Shown here one piece after another: positions 1 to 5,354 of a DNA stretch of 8,811 nucleotides. A program made the position numbers and the translations under genes. Numbering within the stretch: the stretch's first letter is position 1; every line of letters begins with the position of its first letter. Source of the DNA: Myxococcales bacterium. GTDB taxonomy: Bacteria; Desulfobacterota_B; Binatia; UBA1149; SPBQ01. The notes below the pieces were generated by a model that searched no databases, was not told where the DNA came from, and worked only from the letters and a program-made list of their open reading frames with translations. Location: NCBI GenBank assembly GCA_004525875.1, contig SPBQ01000066.1, positions 1-8,811 on the forward strand, read 5' to 3'.

Positions 1-457
1 AGCCTGCTTCCGCGTCGAGATCCTCCGTCAGCTCGATCGCACCCACGATCTTGCCGGCCACGTATACCGGCTCATAGGTGTAGACTCGAGGCCTGTCCGA
101 GGCGTGCCAGTCGATGTGTACGATCTCGCCGCCTTGGTGTGCCGCCGTCAGCAGCGTCGCGTCGAGAGCGGGCGCGAGGAGCGCGTCGCCCGTCCCGTCG
201 AGCTGGACCCAGCGCACGTGTGACGTGCTGCTCAGCTTGTTCGCAGCGACGATGAGCATTCGCGCAGGCTCCGGGCCGATCTCCTCCCATACTGCGGTGA
301 CGGCGGCGCTCAGGATCTCGCAGACGGCGTGGTGGTCGCGCCTCACATCGTTCTCGAAGTGGCTCAGCTGGCGATCGATGCTTACGTAGCAGAACGCAGC
401 CAGGATTGCGGCGCTCGACAGCACGCTCGCGAGCGTGATCTTCGGGACGATGCGCAT
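1..457 (-). CDS. Membrane sensor protein N-terminus, probably sensor histidine kinase (partial, runs off left edge)
   Basis: The minus strand is open from an ATG at 457-455 to the window edge, giving 152 residues without a stop. Residues 6-26 are an uninterrupted hydrophobic helix (KITLASVLSSAAILAAFCYV) after a short basic start, so a signal anchor. The following ~120 residues, rich in charged residues and ending in a YTYEPV...GAIELTEDL segment, resemble the extracytoplasmic sensor domain seen ahead of the kinase core in delta-proteobacterial hybrid histidine kinases. That match is from memory of the family. The HisKA and ATPase domains would lie beyond the edge, so kinase identity is inferred. 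A GGAGGAG Shine-Dalgarno lies 11 bases upstream of the ATG (469-475), which supports the start. The gene is transcribed away from the secreted-protein gene at 1151. It could also be another single-pass sensor, such as a diguanylate cyclase. Confidence 0.7.
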   Translation of the reverse strand, partial: MRIVPKITLASVLSSAAILAAFCYVSIDRQLSHFENDVRRDHHAVCEILSAAVTAVWEEIGPEPARMLIVAANKLSSTSHVRWVQLDGTGDALLAPALDATLLTAAHQGGEIVHIDWHASDRPRVYTYEPVYVAGKIVGAIELTEDLDAEAG

Positions 458-773
458 CGGTATGAGTACTCCTCCGTGCGGGCCTGGAGGTAGGAAAATC
501 TTATGGCCCGTTTCCCGGCTGGTGATAACGGCCGACGCACAGATCGGCCGGCGCTTCCGGTGAGGCGCGTATCGCCACGAAGGGCACGCGGGTCCTCAGG
601 AGGCATCGTCAACTTGAGCTCAGCACGCTCTTCGCCCTACAACAGCTCGTGGTTTGGCACGCAAGTAACCGGGACAGGTCGGGGCAGGGACAGGCGCGAA
701 ACTGCTAAGTTGACAATGCCGCTCGGGTACAAGCTCGGTATCACGCGACTGGCGTCTGACGTCGTCGCGCGAG

Positions 774-941
774 GTGCGTTCGCCAGGGGCGTGCTCGCCG
801 GCCTGCTGGCGGGCGATCGGAGCGGCGTCCCCCGCCGGCGGTGATGCCGTCCGCTTGTGCGGCATCGCGATCGTCGCCGCCGCGCTGTTCGCGATGCATC
901 TCCTCGTACTGTGGCGACCTGCGTTCGCGTGCGTTAACTGA
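774..941 (+). CDS. Doubtful small membrane peptide or gene remnant (55 aa)
   Basis: A GTG at 774 opens a 55-codon frame ending in TGA at 939-941. Its second half contains a plausible membrane helix (GIAIVAAALFAMHLLVLW) followed by a short tail. No Shine-Dalgarno stands before the GTG, no family is recognised, and the coding stretch overlaps the inverted repeats at 843-897. It may be a decayed gene end or chance. It is listed only because the helix is the sole protein-like signal in this spacer. Confidence 0.15.
   Translation: MRSPGACSPACWRAIGAASPAGGDAVRLCGIAIVAAALFAMHLLVLWRPAFACVN
843..897. repeat. Two overlapping inverted repeats with mutually exclusive stems
   Basis: GATGCCG (843-849) can pair with CGGCATC (860-866) across a 10-base loop. 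GCATCGCGA (862-870) can pair with TCGCGATGC (889-897) across an 18-base loop. Both are perfect. Bases 862-866 are needed by both stems, so only one can form at a time, as in attenuators. No U-run follows, so a standard intrinsic terminator is not indicated. Confidence 0.4.
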
Positions 942-1094
942 CCGATGTGGCCTCGAAGCCGCGCTTCGTACAGGAACCCCGGCCAGGTAACTGTGCCGCT
1001 TCGTCGTGAGAGGACGCATCCGCACGATCCGTTCACTCCACACCCACGCTTGCTCAGCTCTCCGTCGCGAAGGCGATCCGTTCGCTCACTACCA

Positions 1095-1123
1095 TTGACA
1101 ACCGGGAGACCGGGAGCGAAGAT
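1095..1123 (+). promoter_or_regulatory. Candidate sigma-70 type promoter for the secreted protein gene
   Basis: A perfect TTGACA -35 box (1095-1100) is followed after 17 bp by a weak -10, GAAGAT (1118-1123, 3 of 6 matches). The implied start near 1130 gives a leader of about 20 bases. The spacer is largely an exact tandem 8-bp repeat, ACCGGGAG twice (1101-1116), which could be a regulator site. Confidence 0.35.
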
Positions 1124-1150
1124 CGGCACGCACTTGCGGCGGAAGACTCA

Positions 1151-1909
1151 ATGTCAGGTAGACACCTGTTCACGTTGCTGTCGGTCGCCATACTGAGCGT
1201 GACCACCACCTCCATCGCATCGACTGAATCCATGGAGCGCGGTGCTCTCGTCTCCTGCGGAGACCCTACCGGTTACGGCCGCGTGAGCGTCGCCGATGCT
1301 CTGTACATCAGTCAGGCCTCCACACAGGCCCGCTCCTGCGAAGCGTGTAGGTGCGCGGTAACCGGAGGCCCGAGCATCAGGGTCACCGACGCACTCGAGG
1401 TCCTGCGTGCAACCGTCGGCCTTCCCGCAACTCTTGACTGTCCTGCCTGCGCTTCCGCCGTGTGCGGCGACGACCAGCTCGCGCCGTTCACTGGAACGTC
1501 GCTCGGAACGGAGGTGACTCTCGGGGAATGCCTCTTCCTCGCGGTGGCTCCAGACGAGCTTGAAGCGTTCTACCAAGCGACCGTACTCAAGGCTCTCGGC
1601 CCGAACTTGAACCCCGTGACCGACGTCGAGGTGATGATCGGCCGTTCCAGTTGCGACTGCGGCTTCGTCGATCTTGCATTGACGACGACCACCATCGGGG
1701 AGTGTAACTGCATCGTCGCTCTCGTGGCACACTCGGCTTCCGAGCTCTTGCTCGTCGAGGTCTTCGTCACACTCGATGACGGTGACTGCAACGTGTTCGT
1801 CGGCTCGGGCACGCTCACCGTCGACGCAGGTATCGACGAGGAGTGCGACGACGGCAACGTGGTGGACGGCGACGGATGCTCGGCTACCTGCCGGATCGAG
1901 ACCGACTGA
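1151..1909 (+). CDS. Secreted dockerin-like repeat and DUF4215-type cysteine-rich protein
   Basis: 252 residues. Residues 1-24 form a signal peptide with a hydrophobic core (LFTLLSVAILSV) and likely cleavage near SIAS-TES. Two dockerin-like halves follow, about residues 36-60 and 69-90, each ending in a DAL..L pattern (VADALYI, VTDALEVL) and joined by a Cys cluster (C63, C66, C68). In classic dockerin loops calcium is held by Asp/Asn at positions 1, 3, 5 and 12. Here the first loop keeps D38 and D49 but has T40 and Y42, and the second is worse, so calcium binding is doubtful. C97, C100 and C105 lead into a beta-rich middle with no recognised family. Residues 230-249 (EECDDGNVVDGDGCSATCRI) match the Myxococcus cysteine-rich repeat (DUF4215). 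GGAAG 5 bases before the ATG is the likely ribosome binding site. Probably extracellular or surface-bound; function unknown. Confidence 0.85.
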   Translation: MSGRHLFTLLSVAILSVTTTSIASTESMERGALVSCGDPTGYGRVSVADALYISQASTQARSCEACRCAVTGGPSIRVTDALEVLRATVGLPATLDCPACASAVCGDDQLAPFTGTSLGTEVTLGECLFLAVAPDELEAFYQATVLKALGPNLNPVTDVEVMIGRSSCDCGFVDLALTTTTIGECNCIVALVAHSASELLLVEVFVTLDDGDCNVFVGSGTLTVDAGIDEECDDGNVVDGDGCSATCRIETD

Positions 1910-2170
1910 AGAACGTCGATCGCTACCGGAACCGCAGGCTCGAGGGGACTGGTCGCACCCGTTCCGTACGTAGTCAGTAGAAGCTCGGTTGAGTTCCCGC
2001 CCGCGCGGCCCGGATGACTCGATAGAACAGCGGCATCCGCCAAAACTGAGGGCGCGACTGTCCTTTGGATAGCCGAGAAGATACGACTAGGGCGTCCCAC
2101 CAACTAAGGCTCGGTTGCGGCACCCGAACCGGATCACAGATACTATCCGACGTTGGCCTCACGCAGCCAC

Positions 2171-2178
2171 GGAGAAAG
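2171..2178 (+). promoter_or_regulatory. Ribosome binding site that fixes the start at 2183
   Basis: GGAGAAAG lies 4 bases before the ATG at 2183. An in-frame ATG at 2153 would add ten residues, but it has no purine-rich site in front and its extra residues look unlike the rest of the protein, so 2183 is preferred. Confidence 0.6.
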
Positions 2179-2182
2179 ATCC

Positions 2183-2632
2183 ATGTCACGAAAACAACTT
2201 GCTACCGACATCACATCAGCAATGGACGCGGCTTCGCGCCAGGCCATGCGTGAATCCATCGGCAAACTCCCCCCGGAGACAACCCTCGGCAGCCTGCTGA
2301 ACGAACTGGGAGCATCACGGCCCGGCTCGATACTGCGCTCCATGCCCCTCGGTGAGCTCGCTACACTGCTGAGCGCGAACGGTGATGCACCACCAGCCAG
2401 TGTGGGGCGCGCACCGAAGCGCAAGAAGGCGACACGCACCGTAAAGCGCACGCCCAACGGTTCGGTGCGCGCCTATCTACGCAAGGCGGGTAAGGCAAAG
2501 GCAGAAGAGATTCGGGCTGACGTCGGCGGCACGCCGGCGGAGATTCGCCAGACGCTGTTCGAGCTAAAGGACGAGAAGCTGATCCGGCGCACCGGCAAAG
2601 GGCGGGCGACGATGTGGCACTGGCGGGGTTAG
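2183..2632 (+). CDS. Small winged-helix DNA-binding protein
   Basis: 149 residues from the ATG at 2183. Residues 1-70 are a mostly helical, acidic-to-neutral region with no recognised family. Residues 77-91 form a strongly basic linker (KRKKATRTVKR). Residues 93-149 look like a winged helix: a first helix (SVRAYLRKAG), a second (KAEEIRADV), a recognition helix (TPAEIRQTLFELKDEKL), then a wing (IRRTGKGRATMWHW). This arrangement is common in delta-proteobacterial proteins with an N-terminal helical part and a C-terminal wHTH. Likely a nucleoid-type or local transcription factor; no target is visible. It converges with the YheU gene, whose stop is 105 bp away. The stop codon lies inside a 12-bp palindrome. 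The family was assigned by pattern, so the exact role is uncertain. Confidence 0.75.
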   Translation: MSRKQLATDITSAMDAASRQAMRESIGKLPPETTLGSLLNELGASRPGSILRSMPLGELATLLSANGDAPPASVGRAPKRKKATRTVKRTPNGSVRAYLRKAGKAKAEEIRADVGGTPAEIRQTLFELKDEKLIRRTGKGRATMWHWRG

Positions 2633-2641
2633 ACGCGTCTA
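2630..2641. repeat. 12-bp perfect palindrome over a stop codon
   Basis: TAGACGCGTCTA is fully self-complementary with no loop. It begins with the TAG stop of the winged-helix gene. With no spacer it is a poor RNA hairpin and would suit a dimeric DNA-binding protein. It may also be chance. Confidence 0.3.
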
Positions 2642-2737
2642 CGCCGACCTGCGCCGTTTGTCCGGGTGCTCGACTTGCCAGTTTCGATCGCTGCGCACGC
2701 TCGATGACGCTTCATGATCCGCCGACTGGGCGGGAAC

Positions 2738-3013
2738 TCATTTCGTACCCGGCAGCGGAATGATGTTGGTGGTCCCGCTCTCCGCGTCGTAGACGACCAG
2801 CGCCTCGCCGCGCTCGAGCTGGCGGATCACGTTGCCGACTTTCTCCTCGAGAGTCCACTCGCGAGGTCCGTAGTTCGTACCCTCGCGACCCACGAAGATC
2901 TCGATCAGTCGGTGCAGTGTCTCCGGCCGGAGGTCTTCGTGCGGGATCACGACCGGCTGCTCGGTGTTCGTCACGATGAGATCGGGGGCGGCGCCGTCAC
3001 TTCTTCTGGTCAC
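2738..3013 (-). CDS. yheU: YheU/UPF0270 family protein
   Basis: 91 residues from a GTG at 3013. From residue 22 the sequence follows the E. coli YheU pattern closely: VIPHEDL, PETLHRLIE, FV.REGT.YG, TLE.KV, RQLERGEALVVY, and a final NI.P. YheU is about 72 residues, so this protein has some 20 extra N-terminal residues that the family does not need. In-frame GTG codons at 2974 and 2950 are alternative starts, and the latter matches the E. coli N-terminus best. None has a good Shine-Dalgarno. With the 3013 start the gene overlaps the end of the upstream S1-domain gene by 17 bp, suggesting translational coupling. The family is small, cytoplasmic and of unknown function. Its pairing with an RNA-binding S1 protein hints at an RNA or translation role, which is inference. 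Confidence 0.85.
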   Translation of the reverse strand: MTRRSDGAAPDLIVTNTEQPVVIPHEDLRPETLHRLIEIFVGREGTNYGPREWTLEEKVGNVIRQLERGEALVVYDAESGTTNIIPLPGTK

Positions 3014-4232
3014 GGCCGGGTAGCTGTTTGCGCATCAGGTCGCCGAGGTTGCCGAGGCGCTCTTTGCTACCACCGTAGGTCGCCATGGCCTCGTGCTCGT
3101 CGGTGGCGCGTGCGTCTCGCGCGGCGGCGTCCATCGACAGCGATACGCGGCGGCGCTCGGTGTCGATCGACATGACCAGCACCTCGACCTCCTGGCCCGG
3201 GCTCACGACCTTGCGCGGGCTGCTGAGCCGCTCGCCGGCTCCCATCTCGCTGATGTGGACGAGGCCCTCGATCCCCGGGACGACCTCGACGAACGCGCCG
3301 AACTGTTCAATCCTCGCGACCTTTCCCGTGAACCGCTGGCCGACAGTGAGCCGCGTTTCCACATCGTCCCAGGGATCGCGCGCAAGCGATCTGAGCGACA
3401 GGCTGATCTTCTCGGGTCGCCGCGGGGTGTCGGTCTTCTCGATCCGGAGCACCTGAACCTCGAGACCCTGCTCGATCCGGAGCACCTCGGAGGGGTGCTC
3501 GACGCGCGCGTATCCGAGCTCGCTGATGTGCAGCATGCCCTCCATGCCGCCAATGTCGACGAACGCCCCGTAGGCCTCGATCTTCGTGACCTTTCCCTGA
3601 AAAACTTCGCCGACGACCAGCCGCTCGCGCGTGAGGGAAGCCCGATCGGCGATCTCCTCTTCCAGCAGAGCCCGTCGGGACAGAACGATGTTCGACCTGC
3701 CGCGGCCCCCCTGTTCGAAGCGGGTGATGCGGAAGTCGAGACGCTGCCCGATGAAGACCTCGGGATCCTCGACGAAGCGTACGTCCATCTGCGAGACCGG
3801 GCAGAACGCTTGAATGCCCGCTACCTGGACCTCGAAGCCGCCCTTGTTGACAGCCGTCACGACACCTTCGACGGGGATCCCGTTCTCGTACGCCGTCTCC
3901 AGCTCGCTTTGCGCCGCCGAGCCTTTGCCCAGGCTGCGCCTGAGCAAGACGGTCCCGGAGCGCTCTCCCCCGTCGACGACATGGGCCCGGATGGTATCGC
4001 CGACCGAGACGGTCGGATTCCCGTCTCCATCGAGGACCTCGCCGATGTCCAGGATCCCCTCGGACTTGCCGCCGAGGTCGACGAATACGGTCTCCGCCGA
4101 GATCGAGATCACACTACCGGTGACGAGGTCGCCGACCGCCGGGCCTGCCGCGCCCCCTGCGGGCGCGCTTCGCTCGGATTCCGCAAAGAGGGCTGCGAAG
4201 TCTTCGTTGTCTGAGTCTTCAGGAGCTGCCAT
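2997..4232 (-). CDS. Four-domain S1 RNA-binding protein (ribosomal protein S1-like)
   Basis: 411 residues. Four S1 (OB-fold) RNA-binding domains lie at about 33-100, 118-187, 206-283 and 297-368. The third and fourth carry the best S1 signatures (GKVTKIEAYGAFVDI..GMEGMLHISE and GKVARIEQFGAFVEV..GIEGLVHISE). An acidic N-terminus precedes them. A C-terminal tail from about 369 ends in GNLGDLMRKQL, a short motif I recall from other S1-like proteins of this size. E. coli S1 has six domains, so this is a short S1 homologue, like Bacillus YpfD. It likely binds single-stranded mRNA at the ribosome or acts as a stress RNA-binding factor. The open frame extends upstream to 4622, but that part overlaps the GST gene in another frame and reads as Arg-rich noise. 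The ATG at 4232 is chosen because an acidic protein-like start (MAAPEDSDNEDF) begins there. No Shine-Dalgarno is visible. Confidence 0.9.
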   Translation of the reverse strand: MAAPEDSDNEDFAALFAESERSAPAGGAAGPAVGDLVTGSVISISAETVFVDLGGKSEGILDIGEVLDGDGNPTVSVGDTIRAHVVDGGERSGTVLLRRSLGKGSAAQSELETAYENGIPVEGVVTAVNKGGFEVQVAGIQAFCPVSQMDVRFVEDPEVFIGQRLDFRITRFEQGGRGRSNIVLSRRALLEEEIADRASLTRERLVVGEVFQGKVTKIEAYGAFVDIGGMEGMLHISELGYARVEHPSEVLRIEQGLEVQVLRIEKTDTPRRPEKISLSLRSLARDPWDDVETRLTVGQRFTGKVARIEQFGAFVEVVPGIEGLVHISEMGAGERLSSPRKVVSPGQEVEVLVMSIDTERRRVSLSMDAAARDARATDEHEAMATYGGSKERLGNLGDLMRKQLPGRDQKK

Positions 4233-4242
4233 GGGTGCACCG

Positions 4243-4248
4243 AGTCTA
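4243..4248 (-). promoter_or_regulatory. Possible -10 box giving a very short S1 leader
   Basis: On the minus strand TAGACT (4 of 6 matches to TATAAT) sits 10 bases before the S1 start codon. If used, the mRNA would begin within a few bases of the ATG, which would fit the missing Shine-Dalgarno. The -35 region is poor, so support is weak. Confidence 0.2.
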
Positions 4249-4335
4249 GCGCGGGTCGAGCGCCGGCACGAGGATCGAATAGGGCGTGTAGCAGATGGGC
4301 GAGGTGTAGGCACGCTCCTGGGTGCTCGCCGGAGC
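4246..4335 (-). pseudogene. 3' remnant of a DUF3604 family gene
   Basis: Between the GST stop and the S1 start, one minus-strand frame reads APASTQERAYTSPICYTP and continues to a TAG at 4248-4246. An ERA-(Y/W)-TSPIWY-type ending is characteristic of the C-terminus of DUF3604 proteins, which are normally more than 500 residues (recalled family feature). Here the usual Trp is Cys. Upstream in this frame the translation becomes Arg/Ser-rich and overlaps the GST coding sequence, so only about 29 codons of the putative gene remain. The body of the gene is absent from the window. The S1 gene starts 13 bp after the stop, as though the ancestral gene once lay directly upstream of it. Chance resemblance over so short a stretch cannot be excluded. 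Confidence 0.4.
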
Positions 4336-4369
4336 CTTCGGCGGCATCGTCGGCGAGCCCCAGGGCCAC

Positions 4370-5002
4370 CTAACGCTTCTTGCCCAGTCGCCGATCGGAC
4401 GCCAGGTAGGCGACGATCGCCGGGCGTGCCCTGATGGACTCGTAGAAATTCTCCACGCGGCCGAAGCCGCCGAAGCTCGCGCCTTCGATCCAGTTGACGA
4501 TGGCATCGAGCGCGTCCCAGACCGCGAGGTCCGCCTGCGTGAGAGCCGTTCCCACCAGATAGCCGGTGTCGCCGTTGAGATCGAGAAGGCCCTCCCAGGC
4601 CGAGAGCCATCGAGCGGTCCACTCACCGCCGACGAACTTCGCCCGCTTCTCCGCCGCGGCTTCGCCATCACCCAGTAGGCGAAAGTACGCCATGCGCATG
4701 TCCTCCGCGCCCAGCACCATGGCCTCCGTCCTGGCCGCCGCCCGGGAGTCGCTCGGCATGAGGCCGTGCTGGCGACCGAGATAGTTCATGATCGCAGGGC
4801 CTTGCACGAGCTTGAAGTCCCCGTCCTCGAGCATGGGGACCGACCCGAAGTACAGCGTGCCGGGCCCCTCCCGCTTCAGCCTCGGAAAGTCCTGATCCTT
4901 CGAGACGTAGACGTCTTCGTAGTCTTGCTCGAGCTCGTTGAGGAGCAACCGAACCTGCTCGCCACGTCCCTGCAGTTTCCAGTAGAATAATCGATACGCC
5001 AT
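4370..5002 (-). CDS. Glutathione S-transferase family protein
   Basis: 210 residues. The N-terminal thioredoxin-like domain (about 1-82) starts MAYRLFYWKLQGRGEQVRLLL, like alpha/mu/pi/sigma GSTs, and places Tyr7 where those classes keep the catalytic tyrosine. V55-P56 fits the cis-proline that contacts the glutathione backbone. The usual QS pair that binds the gamma-glutamyl group is Q67-G68. The all-helical C-terminal domain contains a TQAD (155-158) N-capping box. An ATG at 5047 or 4 codons further in could also serve, but CGGAG at 5009-5013 lies 6 bases before the ATG at 5002, so that start is chosen. Expected to conjugate glutathione or act as a related isomerase in the cytoplasm. It is divergent from the monooxygenase at 5355, which fits a detoxification role by inference. 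Confidence 0.9.
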   Translation of the reverse strand: MAYRLFYWKLQGRGEQVRLLLNELEQDYEDVYVSKDQDFPRLKREGPGTLYFGSVPMLEDGDFKLVQGPAIMNYLGRQHGLMPSDSRAAARTEAMVLGAEDMRMAYFRLLGDGEAAAEKRAKFVGGEWTARWLSAWEGLLDLNGDTGYLVGTALTQADLAVWDALDAIVNWIEGASFGGFGRVENFYESIRARPAIVAYLASDRRLGKKR

Positions 5003-5354
5003 CGTCATCTCCGAGAGATGCTCGCCCGCGACGCCGCTGCAGAGCATCTACAGCCGCGTCGTTCATGGGTTGCCCAGGCGACACATACCTCAACCCGCTC
5101 CGGCTCGCGAGCCTCGCCGGCGCCCAGCGTTCAACGAGCTCACGACAAACCTTGCCGCTCGCCTATAGGTGAGAGCAGAAGCTCCCTTACGGATGGTCGG
5201 TAGGCATAACGACGTGAGTCGTGCGCGAGTCCTACGATGACTTCCAAAAACGAACCACGCGAGATACGAAAGCTACCCACGTAGCGGTCACCAGCCTCAC
5301 ACACGCGACGCGGTCACCTACGAACTCCACACGCAATCGTTTCGGGCAGAACAC
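5003..5354. other. 352-bp divergent spacer between GST and monooxygenase genes
   Basis: No gene is seen. The stretch carries the GST ribosome binding site at its left end (CGGAG, 5009-5013) and a 9-bp direct repeat at 5284-5318. I found no convincing -35/-10 pair in either direction. A 35-codon frame from an ATG at 5065 has no recognisable features. Confidence 0.6.
5284..5318. repeat. Direct repeat GCGGTCACC x2, candidate operator
   Basis: GCGGTCACC occurs at 5284-5292 and 5310-5318, spaced 26 bp start to start. Each contains the near-palindrome GGT-C-ACC. CGTAG (5280-5284) before the first copy and CTACG (5318-5322) after the second are inverted relative to each other. The site lies 36 bp before the monooxygenase start, where a repressor could act. 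Confidence 0.35.

Larger units (their letters stand above)
458..1150. other. 693-bp divergent spacer without a convincing gene
   Basis: No frame here encodes a recognisable protein. Several frames stay open, but their translations are Arg/Pro/Ser-rich and typical of noncoding frames in GC-rich DNA. Contents: a CGGCCG pair able to form a 6-bp stem (529-534 with 545-550), two copies of GGGACAGG (671-678 and 687-694), an isolated TTGACA at 710-715 with no good -10 box, overlapping inverted repeats at 843-897, a possible 55-residue reading frame at 774-941, and a promoter-like site just before the gene at 1151. It serves both the sensor gene at 457 and the secreted-protein gene. Confidence 0.6.

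Noticed and set aside
710..715. TTGACA in the large spacer as a promoter
   Set aside because: No acceptable -10 box lies 16-19 bp downstream and no gene follows closely.
620..1129. 169-codon minus-strand frame in the large spacer
   Set aside because: Composition is Arg/Pro/Ser-rich with no hydrophobic core or motif, no ribosome site, and no recognisable family.
2719..2733. CCGCC-GACTG-GGCGG hairpin just after the YheU stop as a terminator
   Set aside because: The stem is only 5 bp with no T-run on either strand, too weak to call.
3093..4214. 373-codon plus-strand open frame opposite the S1 gene
   Set aside because: It has no family features and is an antisense shadow of a clear four-domain S1 protein in GC-rich DNA.
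4233..4622. Upstream extension of the S1 frame to an ATG at 4622
   Set aside because: The added 130 residues are Arg/Gly-rich noise overlapping the GST coding sequence in another frame. The acidic start at 4232 is family-like.
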